A stretch of DNA of 64,000 bases. Source: Sipunculus nudus. Taxonomy: Eukaryota > Annelida > Sipuncula > Golfingiida > Sipunculidae. Location of the stretch: NCBI GenBank assembly GCA_026874595.1, contig CM049307.1, positions 22,481,079 to 22,545,078 of the forward strand, written 5' to 3'. How positions within the stretch are numbered: position 1 is the first letter of the stretch; each line of letters starts with the position of its first letter. Positions 13,257 to 23,559 of this stretch are shown here, in pieces. Under the pieces are notes generated by a model, which was not told the origin of the DNA, searched no databases, and saw nothing but the letters and a program-made list of their open reading frames with translations. Both the position numbers and the translations under genes were made by a program.

Positions 13257-16200
13257 TTGGTTGTTTTTCACTGTAATTGATTCCTAATTTTAGTTTAACA
13301 CTTCTTTTTATCATTATAGTTTCTTTACCTTTACTTTCATATTACTACACGTAGGCCTATGCCTTCCTTTAGCTGGGAAGTCAAAATTTCAAAGGATTGT
13401 ATTTAAATCAGACCTGATATGTGTAATGATTTTAGAAATAAAAAAACTGCAGCATTGTTGTATGGACCTAACTAAAACTTACCCTTCTGCCCGCGTTGCG
13501 TTCATAGACGACCTTAACCAATGACCCATAAACTTCACTGATGGCGTCAACAGCCGAGTCAGCCAGCGCCTGCTCTTCCGGTGTTTTACCAGTCAGACCT
13601 GTGAGGACAAAATGGTGTCCCTGAACCAGAATAATAAGAAACTAGACATTTCTTGGCATCTCAGATGCCATTGTATCCCAAGACAATAACCCCCCCCCCC
13701 CCTTTCCAGTCTCCAGAAGCATATACTGACACTTAGCAACCCACCACCGTTTCTTCAGGTGTGACCTTCTAAATCAAGGTCAAGGTCACTAGTCTCTTTC
13801 AACAACTTATTATCTGACATCTTTCATTTTGATTTTCAGATAGATACATCTATCGACTTGAGACACAAAATTTTCACCAAATATGGCAATATTCACGGTC
13901 AAGGCCACTCTCACAGGAAATGTCATGACCCCAGTTTGAATACACCTCATCCCATAACCCATTTCTATGTATATGCATAATATGAAGAAATCTGTCCATT
14001 GGTGTTTGACTTATAATGCTCACAGAAGTGAGCAATCAAGTGGCATTCATGGGGGTATTTTAAGGCGCGAAAACAAGATTAGGACAAAAGTCGGGACACC
14101 TGTCTTCCACAGAAGACAAAGCTCTCCAAGGTTTTCGGACTTTCGGTCAATTTGTTTATTGAATCAGTCCATGCGAGATTTCTTTAGATACTTAAGACTT
14201 TTTGTGATTCCCCATCCCCCTCCCCCCCCCCCCCAAATGGATATATTAAAGGTCAAGGTCACTCTCTTAGTAAATATACATATATATTAGTATATACATA
14301 ATATGACAGAAATTTGTCAATTAGTTTTGGACTGATAAAGCTCACAGTACAGTCAAGTAGAAATGACGGGGGTATTAAAAGGCGCAAAAAGAAGAAAATA
14401 GTCCAAGGTGGCGCCTCCAGTGTCCGGTACATGGTAATACTATCCAAGATCTTCAGTCAACTTGATTTTTTAATCAATCCATGCGAGATTACTCGAGATA
14501 CTTTAGACTTTGTTTGATTTTCCAAAAAAAAGACTTAATGAAGGTCAAGGTCACTCTCCTAGTAAAATGGTTATTACCCCATTTTAAATAGGGTTCGTCC
14601 TCTCATCAATGCACATGACAATTTTAGGAAAGATCAGTGAAACATGTTTTTGAGTAATTGCGCAGACAAGATTTATAAGCGGCGGCGACAGCGGGACCGT
14701 CATGAAACCATAGTATCCCCCGACTTTGTCTGGGGATACGATTAAAGATACGTCTGCAGTGGTTTACATGAGAGAAAGCCACGCTTTATTCTTGATTCTT
14801 TCCCTCCTTGTATTGCTAAACTGAAATTAAGGCAGTGCAGAAACTATTTAGTATTGAGGTAATTTTGGTTTCAAATCATTTTATATATCTTTTTTAACAT
14901 AAATCGTTTATGAGATTATAAGGAAAAATTTGTCCGTATGAAGTTAACCTCTCCGTATAAATATAAAGAGATATATATGCAAAGTCAAAATAGGACTTTC
15001 CCTTCGTGTCAAGCCGTTACACTGGCGTGTGACATCTCTGTTTTCGATGAGTCCATTTAATCTTGACCTGTTAGAAAACTACGTGCCATTACCTGCGAGT
15101 TTGGCAGCAAACCTTGCGATAGTCATACTCTGAGCGAGCATCTGTCCGTCCACCTCCAGAATCGGAAGTCCTCCAAAAGGTGTTTCTGTAAGAGAAAGTG
15201 AGCAATTTAATAACAAAAACGTAAAAGGGCCAGGATTATACACATGACACAATAGAAACAAAAACCTAATATGCAAAGAAGGGAAATCTGGCGTGAAAAA
15301 CAAGCCATGTACATTTGGGCTGAAAAAATCTGACTTTGCCATTGGCCAAAAATGAAATTTCTACGTTTCCAGATAGTCCAGTCTTTGAAATCTACAAATG
15401 ATAATTTTACTCCTACGAATCTCTATAAAATAAATGTTATACAATAAACAATTCATCGTATAAATATATAACACACTGTGGGCTTTGCTTGCTTATGGAA
15501 TGCACGTTACAGGGCCAGATACAGGATCTTAGAGAAAGCCAGCCCATCACCGTGGAACACACGTGTTGGTACAGCTCGGTTAGCAGATAGCCGTGAAAAA
15601 GGCGACTCAGCATTACATTTATATTGGGCTGGTAAGCCTATAACTGAGTCAGTAAGCTGGTCGTAGACCCTCTGGTGTAAGAGAGCCAAATGGCGCTAGT
15701 TTGCAGATAGATATAGTTAACACCTTTAGTTTATTCTATGACCAATATACCAAAAAAAGGCACGAATGACACAATATATACATTTTTTTTTGTGGAGACG
15801 GTTATATGATTCACCTTTTATCATCCGATCACATACACAACTCAGGTTTGCATAAACATGATCACATATACATGGTATAAAAAATACTATGTGCAGTTTG
15901 AGTTTCATTCCTATTTTATTTGGCTAATCGGAGAAGTGCGTTCGATATAAAAAAATTGAATTAATTAAAAGAAAGAACCACAGACATCCTTAGAATTGTC
16001 TTCAGTTCCCTTCAGCTACTATTATAAAATCTTGTTGTACTTGCTGGAGCTGATTGCTATAAATAATAGTCTGGGGTGTAGGGTAACATATGTGCCTAAG
16101 TAAATGCATCCTTTACAAGTTTAAACCAGGGGCCGATTTAGCGAAGGTGCAGTGAAATTTAATTTGAGAAATAGAGTTTGATAAAAAAAAAATGCTTAAT

Positions 16201-16598
16201 ACCGAAAATCAGTGAAAATCGCGTCTGCGCCGTTTTCTGCATGTGAGAGTTATATATGCCTGCATGTAGAATCTATGTAGCAATTCCATGCAGGACATGC
16301 ATGTATTTAATGGTGCCAGGTGCTGAACCCTGTTTTTCCTATGATCATCTATCTGTCCCTAATAATTAATGAGATAAGAAGAACGCTTACCTTTCTTCAG
16401 AGACGCCCATTGTTGCCCTGTTATCCTGTTGTCTACGTACTCGATGTTACCCTGAGCGAATATATACCGGATCAGCTCGGCACGACCTCTCAGGGGGAAA
16501 TACGTCAGCTTGCATTTGGGTCTGTTGTTTTCTGGTTTAGGAGGCTCACGTTGTCTTTCTCGGGCCAGGCATTCTCTGTAAGCCCTGTACATTTTTAT
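48..16598 (-). CDS. Multidomain (tandem-fused) sigma-class glutathione S-transferase gene, partial at 3' end
   Basis: I assembled 20 exons on the minus strand, all with GT-AG borders: 16598-16391, 15185-15093, 13598-13483, 13196-13086, 12674-12362, 11668-11576, 10927-10812, 9414-9304, 7793-7496, 6302-6210, 5963-5848, 5551-5441, 5100-4803, 4158-4066, 3521-3406, 2975-2865, 2394-2097, 1548-1456, 1248-1133, 161-48. Phases agree at every junction and the frame stays open for about 1,004 codons from the ATG at 16592-16590. The product is five sigma-class GST units of about 206 residues each, the normal length of a whole single GST. Each has a thioredoxin-like N-half (YF..RGRAE, LP.LEV.GQ, S.TIAR) and a helical C-half (TPEE.AL.DS.VDA, GFLVG, VTWADL). 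The family conjugates glutathione to electrophiles in the cytosol. No signal peptide is seen. The last C-terminal exon and stop lie beyond position 1. The 5' non-coding exon and promoter are not identified. The alternative of five separate tandem genes is contradicted by the shared junction exons. Confidence 0.9.
2097..2394 (-). CDS. Junction exon joining GST domains 4 and 5
   Basis: A 298-nt exon bounded by acceptor ctttaag and donor gtaaat. It encodes VTWADLCFLNVTDQ, LPNVKEWLNTRPADDF, then PKPKYKLMYFPIRGRGE. It is the closest relative of the 4803-5100 exon. No stop or start codon separates the two GST halves. Confidence 0.93.
2233..4938 (-). CDS. GST domain 4
   Basis: Second half of exon 4803-5100, exons 4066-4158, 3406-3521 and 2865-2975, and the first half of 2097-2394. 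Motifs are YFPIRGRAELIRLVFAQ, LPVLEVEGKPLGESLAIARY, GLAGQTPEEEALCDSAVDA, GFLVGEE and VTWADLCFLN. It is intact by motif. The 93-nt exon differs from that of domain 5 at only about nine or ten positions by my reading, and its first 24 or so bases and the splice acceptor are identical, so these two units diverged late or have been converted. A SINE-like tRNA-derived fragment lies in the intron at 4431-4490. Confidence 0.88.
4431..4490 (-). mobile_element. tRNA-derived SINE head or tRNA pseudogene fragment
   Basis: The reverse strand reads TAGGTCAGTGGTAGAGC (pol III A-box/D-arm type) followed about 30 nt later by CTTCGATTC, a weak B-box. The cloverleaf is not complete. It sits in an intron of GST domain 4. 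Confidence 0.5.
4803..5100 (-). CDS. Junction exon joining GST domains 3 and 4
   Basis: A 298-nt exon bounded by acceptor ctttgtttaag and donor gtaaat. It encodes VTWADLCFFNMTDQ, LPNVKTWLDKRPADMF, then SRPKYKLMYFPIRGRAELIR. Length and phases match the 7496-7793 and 2097-2394 exons exactly. A Met happens to occur in the linker, but the reading frame is continuous with the preceding domain. Confidence 0.93.
4939..7631 (-). CDS. GST domain 3
   Basis: Second half of exon 7496-7793, exons 6210-6302, 5848-5963 and 5441-5551, and the first half of 4803-5100. Motifs are canonical: KYKLSYFPLRGRAELTRLIF, then LPLLEVDGQPLAESMTIARY, then GLTGKTPEEQALCDSAVDA, then a helix ending EFLIGDE, then VTWADLCFFN. 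The linker from domain 2 is SRPAGGQAKPKYKL, with neither Met nor stop. It is predicted to be an active sigma-class GST unit. The second exon starts at an acceptor tttattttag in a short AGAG context, so a 2-nt shift would be possible, but only the first AG gives the conserved 93-nt length and frame. Confidence 0.88.
6999..7059. repeat. (AT)n microsatellite
   Basis: About 30 uninterrupted AT dinucleotides in the intron between GST domain 3 exons 7496-7793 and 6210-6302. Confidence 0.97.
7496..7793 (-). CDS. Junction exon joining GST domains 2 and 3
   Basis: A 298-nt exon bounded by acceptor ttgttaatag and donor gtattg. It encodes VTWADLVFFDFVGQ, the helix ending LPNIKAWTDSRPAGG, then QAKPKYKLSYFPLRGRAE of the next domain. 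There is no stop and no Met between the two halves, so independent translation of domain 3 from this exon is not supported. Confidence 0.92.
7632..12503 (-). CDS. GST domain 2, divergent glutathione site
   Basis: Second half of exon 12362-12674, exons 11576-11668, 10812-10927 and 9304-9414, and the first half of 7496-7793. The Tyr of KLIYF is kept, but the usual RGRAE turn is KGYGE (YFDAKGYGEITR) and the next strand is VPFIDQRM instead of a YEDCRI-like sequence. The second exon encodes PWQSVPALVADGQVVGQS, so the cis-Pro and the Gln/Ser that bind glutathione remain. The helical half is GLAGKTPEEEALADSVVDA and then GFLVGSD. Its N-half exon is 313 nt, against 298 nt in the other three junction exons. 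Possible readings are altered substrate specificity or a structural, low-activity domain. Introns hold a hAT-like element (9565-10459) and a tandem-repeat element (8046-9013). Confidence 0.85.
8046..9013 (-). mobile_element. Helitron-like non-autonomous element with ~180-bp internal tandem repeats (family 3)
   Basis: On the minus strand it begins TATGCCCCCGCCACAAAGTG (about 9013) and ends with the hairpin GTGTCGTTCCGACAC followed by ATCTAG (CTAG at 8046-8049) and TT. Between them lie about five copies of a roughly 180-bp unit (GGTCAAC.GGGACGAAA, TCTGTAACTGGTCAT, TGCAGGCATTGCGAAAAAA). Short chance reading frames in it are not genes. A plus-strand copy is at 53606-54635. It is inside an intron of GST domain 2. 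Confidence 0.8.
9565..10459. mobile_element. hAT-like non-autonomous DNA transposon
   Basis: Terminal inverted repeats TAGTGGTGGGAGTCGG (left) and TAGTGGTGGGCCGAT (right, reverse strand) are flanked by a perfect 8-bp target duplication ATTCGTTT at 9557-9564 and 10460-10467. An 8-bp duplication is the hAT superfamily hallmark. No transposase frame is seen in its 895 bp. Subterminal AATCGATTATC-like motifs are repeated at both ends. It is inserted in the GST domain 2 intron between exons 10812-10927 and 9304-9414. Confidence 0.88.
12362..12674 (-). CDS. Junction exon joining GST domains 1 and 2
   Basis: A single 313-nt exon bounded by acceptor ttttttag and donor gtactt. It encodes VTWADLYLYL through EWISRRPMDAF (C-terminal end of domain 1), then a short linker YSGAL, then KYKLIYFDAKGYGE (start of domain 2). 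The frame is open throughout, with no stop after the first domain. It is 15 nt longer than the other junction exons. It enters in phase 0 and leaves in phase 1, as the others do. Confidence 0.9.
12504..16598 (-). CDS. GST domain 1 with charged N-terminal extension
   Basis: Exons 16391-16598, 15093-15185, 13483-13598, 13086-13196 and the first half of 12362-12674. The probable start is the ATG at 16592-16590, six bases inside an exon that follows a good acceptor (ttcttttgatcag); A at -3 favours it. Roughly 25 residues rich in Arg, Glu, Lys and Pro precede the GST fold, and no preceding GST C-half is visible, so this looks like the first domain. The catalytic-type Tyr is at residue 31 (KLTYF), followed by PLRGRAELIR. 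The glutathione-site segment GLPILEVDGQMLAQS has the cis-Pro and the Ser. The helical half reads GLTGKTPEEQALADSAVDA and ends GFLVGSD, then VTWADL. It is expected to be catalytically competent by motif. Its introns are the longest in the gene, and one holds a Helitron-like element (13642-14740). Confidence 0.85.
13217..13256. repeat. (AG)n microsatellite, a (CT)n tract in the sense strand of the GST gene
   Basis: About 17 AG units. In the transcript it is a polypyrimidine tract ending in CTCTCAG, 20 nt upstream of the true acceptor of exon 13086-13196. Confidence 0.97.
13642..14740 (-). mobile_element. Helitron-like non-autonomous element (family 2)
   Basis: Reading the minus strand, it starts GTATCCCCAGACAAAGTCGG at about 14740 and ends with hairpin TGGCATCTGAGATGCCA, AGAAATGT and CTAG (13642-13645), followed by TT. 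The interior has the 'aaggtcaaggtcact' unit repeated. The same family occurs at 47879-50738 and around 45188-51758. It is inserted in the first-domain intron of the GST gene. Confidence 0.75.
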
Positions 16599-17217
16599 CT
16601 GATCAAAAGAAATTACCACGACTGTTCTGTCCAGCCACTCTCGGACCGGCCCGCTGTTGTCTAGCAGTGATTATGGGCCCCGTTACCAAGGGTGGTTGAA
16701 TCAATATTTTTAGTCCAGTTGACGATGACATAGCAGGAATCAGGCCGAACCCTGTGGCCTTGTTTACCTGTCTCCACGCTGCAGATAATCTGTGTTGGTG
16801 TAGGGTGACAGAGTTTAAGTAAGGCAGCCTGGCTAATTCTCTATTCATCCCCTTAATGCCCATATAATGACTATATGATATACATGTATATGTAATACCT
16901 CATACGCTGAATGTACTCGCTTTTTTCCTGGTGAATTTTGAATGTATGTTGTACAATTGCCATGTAAGCACACGCGTATTGACAGACAGACACGGGGAGA
17001 GAGGGGGGGGGACGTATGTATGAAGGTATCTAGTGACACAAGACATTTTCCTGTTGCGTCATATTTTCGTTTCGGTTTTTTTTTCTTATATATATATATA
17101 TAGACATGCAGGAAAAACAAAATTAACAAAACTCATGTGCCATGATTAAACAGGATTTTTCTTTTTACCAGAATGGCAAATGTACAAAACTTGAAGGTAT
17201 ACTATTCGATCGAGGCA

Positions 17218-17580
17218 GGGTTTCATTTTAGTTTCCAGTTGTGAAACGAATACTTTCATAACGTTACCGCCACAGAATTCAACACGGTATTGTCCAATTT
17301 CATTTGGCAGTGTTGGTTGCTTCGCATTAATTAGTTAATAGGGTTTCATTTTATTTTCCAGTTGGGAAACAAATAAGTTTCATAACGTTGCCGCTACAGA
17401 ATGAAACACGGTATTGTCCAGTTCCATTTGGCAGTGTTTGTTGCTTCGCATTAATTAAATAATTAATATACCCAGCTGTACAATCCATGTTAACAAGTGT
17501 AAAGTTTATATATATATAATAATAACCATATATCAAATGATATCATTTTTAATTAGTCAATATACGCAGCTGTACAATCC
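17218..17580. repeat. Local tandem duplication of ~122 bp (two copies plus partial third)
   Basis: The blocks at about 17218-17335 and 17340-17455 are near identical (GGGTTTCATTTTA.TTTCCAG, CACGGTATTGTCCA.TT, TTGCTTCGCATTAATTA). The tail motif CAGCTGTACAATCCAT recurs at 17474 and 17567. No coding potential. Confidence 0.85.
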
Positions 17581-19021
17581 ATTTGTTTATATATAATATT
17601 CATATTTCAATTCATATTTCAATTAACATTATTTTTTGTCAATATGAATTTTTTTCTGTATATAATGTTTGCACATGCAACTTATAATAAAGGAAATTTA
17701 CCATTTCAATGGTAAAGAATATTCTGAGCAGAAAAAAAAGTAAAAGCAATATAACTTTATTTTTTTTTTTGTTTTTGCAAAGTTGCTATTAGGCAATAAA
17801 CAAACGGCTACAAAAACATAACAACTCGTAGCGAAAATCTAAACATTTACATTTGATTATTTCCGCCGCACGCTTACACGTGGCCCTTTCCCTGTGTTGT
17901 GTACAGGCAATTTAATAGCGCTCCGTGTGCGCTGCGCGTACCTGACCTACGTTACTATTTTGCCTTGTGTATATATTGACCTCCTATGGGGTGTTGGCCT
18001 CGGGGCCAATGAATGTGCCTGAGGGTGAGCCGCTCTTCATATCACCTCCCTTGACATTAGGTACAGCGGGCCCCTCAGTCCAAGATCACATATTTGTTTG
18101 TTATGTTAAGAGACTGGGTTGAGTGAAGGCTCAATTATATGGGGTTCCAACGTGCCACTTAAGTAGTGGGGGCAATTATAGCCTCATATATATACTAGTA
18201 ACTCTTAGTTTATGAAGCCCAGATAAAATGTCGTGTCAAAGAATGAACCCACCTCAAACAACCGTTATTAACAGACATTAATACTGGCTTTGTATATGCG
18301 GGTAATACATGCAAGTTTGGTGCATTCCAAAACACATACATACACATAAATGGAATACTAGCATAAACCAACTGCAGGCCTAATGCTGTTTGACCTGACC
18401 CACCCAATTTATTTATGGTCATTTGAATAAAAACCTACTTCTCTACTCAAGTAAAGAAATAATGCTGAGAAACTGTTGGCATTAAAAAGATTGAATATTA
18501 AGTTATAACCTTTACTAAATTTACAGCGATGTGGAATTAATGAAGACACTCACACAATGCGCTTTGAACATATATAGCTGTCTTCTGTAACATTACCCTC
18601 AGAACCATATCATGCTAAATGAATTAGAACTGATTATAATGGTAAATTATCTGTTAATGTTTCTTGCTGGAAGACGGGGTCCCATATTATATCACAAGGT
18701 TTCTTAATGTTAAAATATGGCACCACTAAAAAAGGAGTATATCTGACATCATTAATGTACAGATTATTTAACTGGTCACTATTCGTTACAAACAAGCACA
18801 CATATTATCATTCATTCTGCCATTTATGAATTATTACCATCTCTGAATTAAAAGGAAATAAACATGTGTATAATATATGAATGATGTAATGTTTCTTACT
18901 CGCTTTTTTACTACTGTGAAGTGATATGTACGATATGTTTCATGTTACGTGTAGTTGACGAAACATATATGGACGTTTGTTTTATGTGGAATTATCTAAA
19001 AAAAAACCTGGAGGATTTGAT

Positions 19022-19165
19022 TCACAGAGCCATTTGTATTCCATACCATACTTCAGCAGAGATTAAGTGGTGATATTTGGCACGGAGCTTTAAAATCTGT
19101 AACATTCCAGTCCATACAGTAACTTGGTTATCATGCTGTCTTGTGGATAAATTTGCAAGGGTTAC
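19022..19165 (-). pseudogene. Possible decayed GST C-terminal exon upstream of the poly-GST gene
   Basis: On the minus strand, after an acceptor-like ctttcttgag at 19175-19166, the frame reads VTLANL, which matches the VTWADL start of the four junction exons at the same splice position and phase. It runs about 47 codons through LKLRAKYHHLIS, loosely like the helix before LPN..K.W, and then hits a stop before any RP.D linker or second GST half. The similarity is short and could be chance. If real, it is a relic of a further GST unit. Confidence 0.35.
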
Positions 19166-21622
19166 CTCAAGAAAGACTTGGAACCAAAAGAGTCCATACA
19201 AAATCTGTCCATAACAACAAAAAATTTTCTCAGGAGAAGGTGGGATAAGTGCTGCCACCTTTTGAAGGATAATAAGACAAAATCATGTGGGAGACTAAAC
19301 AGGATTATCGATGGGAATAAAGTCGAGCAGGGGTTATTAAAATTGTTCTCACCAGTGACAATGCTGTCAGGGTTTCAGAGGCGCGTCGATATTTTTAAGT
19401 GTTTCTTTGAACCATATTCGTCATGTCTTGAACCACTCACTTTACTGATACAATAAATATCGACCTCTATGTGTTTCATCAACACAGGTGTTATAGTACA
19501 AATCGCCCAATCCTAAAGGAAAATGATGCATTACTGAAGCCCGGGTTGTAAACTCGTAGGTGTTGACAAAAATAGCAGTTAAGGTTTCAGCTACATAATA
19601 TCCATGCCAGTGAGACAATGCAGAACAAACCATGGGGTGAAAAAGTCCAGGACAGTGCTGCCATCTGATGTTTCAGTATCATACTAAAACTTTTTTTTGG
19701 ATGACACCTCAAACGTACTATACTGCTATTCTTTGCCAGATTAGCTCAAAATTGGGTTTTCTGAAATTTAAATTATATTCAGAATTTGAACCATCCTTTC
19801 ATTTATACGGAAGACAAAATGTTCTTTTAAATTTCATATGTAAATACAGGTACCTTTCATGTACAGGTACGTACCGTTCTTGTACTGTGCAGTGATCATT
19901 CTGGATGGTCAGTCCTTAAAAAAAAGAAAATTAAGTTTCGGAACTAAAACACATTTCACATTATGGTCACACTTAATAACGGTGCATTTTCCCTAACCAG
20001 CAGGTCTTTTTAATAGTTATTATAATACGATGAACAGATGCCGATTTAGAGAGCTCGGGGCGACGCGCGCCCCCTCTTTTATAGAACAATATACGCTAAA
20101 TTGATACCGAAAGGCAGCGCCGGATTTTCAGTCTTGTATAAGATATTTACGTATAATGGTTATGTGCCCCCTTTTTTAGATACTATATCCGCCCCTAGCT
20201 GCTGTATAAATGTCTTGATAATCTGCAAAAAGGGAAACAATCCCCTTTTCATTTACATATTAAATGAAACTTCAACAGGAATTGATGAAGGTAAATCTTT
20301 CTGAAAGATTATTGATACAAGTGGGATATATAATACCTTTTATAAATTTCTGCTATTTTTTTCCTCGTGAAAGTTCCATGGAATACAGCAGAACCAGTAA
20401 TGTCACCAGGGGGCGCCGTGATGCAGGATCAGTTGTCCTGCTGGTAAGGGTAACTGACATGAATATGTACAATCAAATTTTGCATACATCCCCAGGTATT
20501 AATTTGTTGACACGTGTTATTGATCATGTAGCTTTTATGTATACTCTCTTTTCACTGACTCTAAGACTCGTGTACTAATATTTTAGCTCACATAATGTGG
20601 TTCATGGACCCAATACCACAACCCTCGATTGAATTACATTAATGATCTTTTCTACTGTGCCGCTTTAAGTAAACACCGTGCAATAGAATTATTGTATTCC
20701 TCTAATACAAGCCTTCCGAATTTATATTCAAATATATACTAATATTTGCTTGTACGTGTTTAAGAGATCCAATATGATAATAATTGATATGCAGGACAAA
20801 AAAAATGCATTAATATAATAATAACAACTAATCAAATGCGCTTTGCTTTCACTGTAAATTACACAACCACGTTTCTGTTTTACTTCGTTAGAAATACAGA
20901 AATCTGCATTCTAAGGAATTCATGCCTCTGCCATCTGGAGGGTCCTCATTGTGAGATGCTCCCAAATCATCGCGTTTGCTTTCACGTATTAGGCCAGTAT
21001 TCCCAGCTTTGTTCATGCAAAAGTGAGTGTACATTGGGGAATATTCCTTGATGACGTTCCTGAATTCGGATCAATTTACACCAAAATCCAATCGATTCGT
21101 CATTGACCCATGCCCCAAATGTCCGGAAAATTTCATAAGATTCCGTTCAGGATTGCATGAGTTATGTTGTGAACAAACACACACGAACACACACACACAC
21201 ACACACGAAAACGAATGAACGCATACCCTCCTGACATTTAAACCAAATCATAAATTTTGAAATTCTAAAGATTTTCATTAGCTATGTATTCTAACCTCCA
21301 AACCTCTTTAGAACCATTGGGCGCGATATAAAACTGAATTATAACCGGTAAGAATAACTGTTGTGTTTTATTTTATTATGCACGACAAAGGGCAATCACG
21401 TGAGAAAAACATATGGTGGCAAACATGCAGTGGCCTGACTAAGAAGCTCAAGTCGTCAGTTAATCCCCGGTCAATGCGTGATACACCGGGATAAACACCT
21501 CTGTTATAACAAAAGAGACGAGATGATCGATACCACCCTAACAATGAGTGAACTTTAATATCCGTTCATGCAGCTGGTGTTTAGATCCATTTAACACTAA
21601 TCATAGCTACGAAATTTTTGTT

Positions 21623-21623
<1 letters not shown>

Positions 21624-21680
<57 letters not shown>
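21624..21680. repeat. (AT)n microsatellite
   Basis: About 28 uninterrupted AT dinucleotides in intergenic DNA. Confidence 0.97.
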
Positions 21681-21683
<3 letters not shown>

Positions 21684-22465
21684 CATGTATATCTATATAT
21701 CATTTATGTTGCATTTATTAAATGCAGACAGCAAATGTAATTTTTTTTTGTATTATAACGTTAGTGAAGGAGGTGGTTATGTTTTTAACAATCCCCATAT
21801 GTTTGTTTTTTTTTTTGTTAGCCTTTCGTTGGTTTGTTTCTTTTTAAGCGATATTTCGCACAACCTACATTGAACCAATTTCGATGAATTAACTTTGTAG
21901 CGGGATTTTATATATAGGCCTGGAAGGACGGATACAGTTGCTAGATTTGATTTCATTTACAGGGGTAGACTTTCTACACTGGCGACCAAGCTGTCTTTAT
22001 TTTAAATAACGTTTTATTCGTAAAATGTTGATATTATACATGCATATATATACTTACATATTCCTTAAATGCCCTTGGATATAATTTAGCCGGATTAAAA
22101 TAATGTTGGTTTATACTAAAATATGGCTTTCAGCCATGGAACACAGAGTTCCCAGACTCTCTCCACGTCAGTGTAAGCATAAAGTATTACGTATACATAT
22201 AATATAATAAACGCTTCTGTGTATTCAGCGGCTGGTCATACTTGCGAGCGTAATGTAATACATGTTATTCAAGGGGTTTAGAGGAAACGTAATCGTTTAT
22301 CATAAACCACTTATAATTCAATCCAGTTCCGTACGTATTAATTCTTACACTATAAATATATACGCAACAGCAGAATATATTATATAGCTTATACATAGAG
22401 GCATATGTGGAGTCTTCATGTCAAGTCATGTTAGTTTATTGGATCTATGCCCAACCTCATTTTTG

Positions 22466-23559
22466 GCTCAGCTGACTGAAAGTCATCTGAACTGTAGCGA
22501 TCAATCTTTGTACGTCGTCCTTCCGTCTGTCTGTCCGTCTCTCCGTCTGTCCGCCTGTCCGTTACCCAGGCATAAATCGTAACCGCTAGACTTGGAATCT
22601 ACTAACTTGACATGCGGGGAGGTCCATGAAAAATCTCCTTGGAAACCTGAAATTAGGCCTCTGTTACCCATATCTTCCAAGCTATGAGGCTCAGAAGTAC
22701 CCCCCAGAATAACTAAAAATTTGATACAAAAGCTCTAGTATCTGAACAACTAGTGAATCACCATGATTCTTTGCATGCATATTGATCATGGAGTGTTTCA
22801 TCAGTTCTTGCAGACTGGTGACGCCATCTGGATTTTTTTTTTTCAAATTTTTGCGCATTTTTTTTCAATTTTTGAGACCTTCAAAGATGCGGTCGTCCGT
22901 TAACAGGGCACAAATCGTAACAATTGGACCTTGAATCTTCTTACTTGATATCCAGGGAGGTCCATAAAAAGTCTCCTTGGAAACCCGAAATTAGGTGTCT
23001 GTTACCCATATCCTCCGAGCTATGGGGCTCAGAAGTACCCCCCAGAATAATTAAAAATTTGTTACAAAAGCTGCAGTATCTGAATAACTAATGCATTGAT
23101 CTTATGAATGTTTTTTGCATGCATATTGATCACACAGTGTTTCATCAGTTCCTGCAGACTGGAGGCGCCACCTGTATTTTTCAAATGTTTAAGCAGTTTC
23201 CCTCTATTTCCAGACCTTCAAATGAAGCGGTCATCTGTTAACAGGGCACAATCGTCACGGTTGAACCTAGAACTTTCTTAATTACTTGACATCCAGGGAG
23301 GTCCATGAAAATCTCGTGGGAAACCTGAAATAATGTCACGGTGACCTATATTGTGCAAGCTGTGTGAAAGAACATGATTTAACACTTTATTAGTCAGATG
23401 AGCACAAATGGTAGCAGCCGGGTGTAGAATAAGGTCACTGTAACCCATATCTAAGGTCTATTGGCAAAATGCATGATTTTGAGCAGTCTAGGGGTCATGT
23501 TACCGATTGTTCAAGCTTCCTATTCAGCTGATCGTCATTGCCCATGGGCCACTTGTTTT
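22466..23559 (+). mobile_element. Helentron-like interspersed element with internal repeats (family 4)
   Basis: The 5' end is GGCTCAGCTGACTGAAAGTC, with a TGACT/AGTCA hairpin, then a pyrimidine-rich GTCTGTCCGTCT tract. The 3' end is GCCCATGGGCCACTTGTTTT, with a self-complementary GCCCATGGGC. Inside are two to three ~340-bp units containing the GCAGACTGG.GGCGCCA motif and CAGAAGTACCCCCCAGAATAA. A direct repeat of about 55 bp (TCTTCATGTCAAG, TGTTAGTTTATTGGATCT) flanks it at 22412-22462 and 23588-23645. Confidence 0.7.

Larger units (their letters stand above)
16599..22400. other. Intergenic region upstream of the poly-GST gene
   Basis: No supported gene. It should contain the 5' non-coding exon and promoter of the GST gene, which I cannot place. 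It holds the 17218-17580 duplication, the possible GST relic at 19022-19165, an (AC)n tract near 21177-21206, and an (AT)n tract at 21624-21680. The short open frames here are not conserved by motif. Confidence 0.6.

Noticed and set aside
48-16598. Five independent tandem GST genes
   Set aside because: Each C-half and the following N-half share one exon without stop or start, and no 3' UTR or poly(A) signal can be placed between them.
16603-16863. Minus-strand frame just upstream of the first GST exon, as an extra N-terminal exon
   Set aside because: No GST similarity, and the good acceptor at 16599-16600 indicates that this sequence is intron or 5' flank.
20040-20215. Small inverted-repeat element near GGGGCGACGCGCGCCCC
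   Set aside because: Ends only loosely complementary and no target duplication found.
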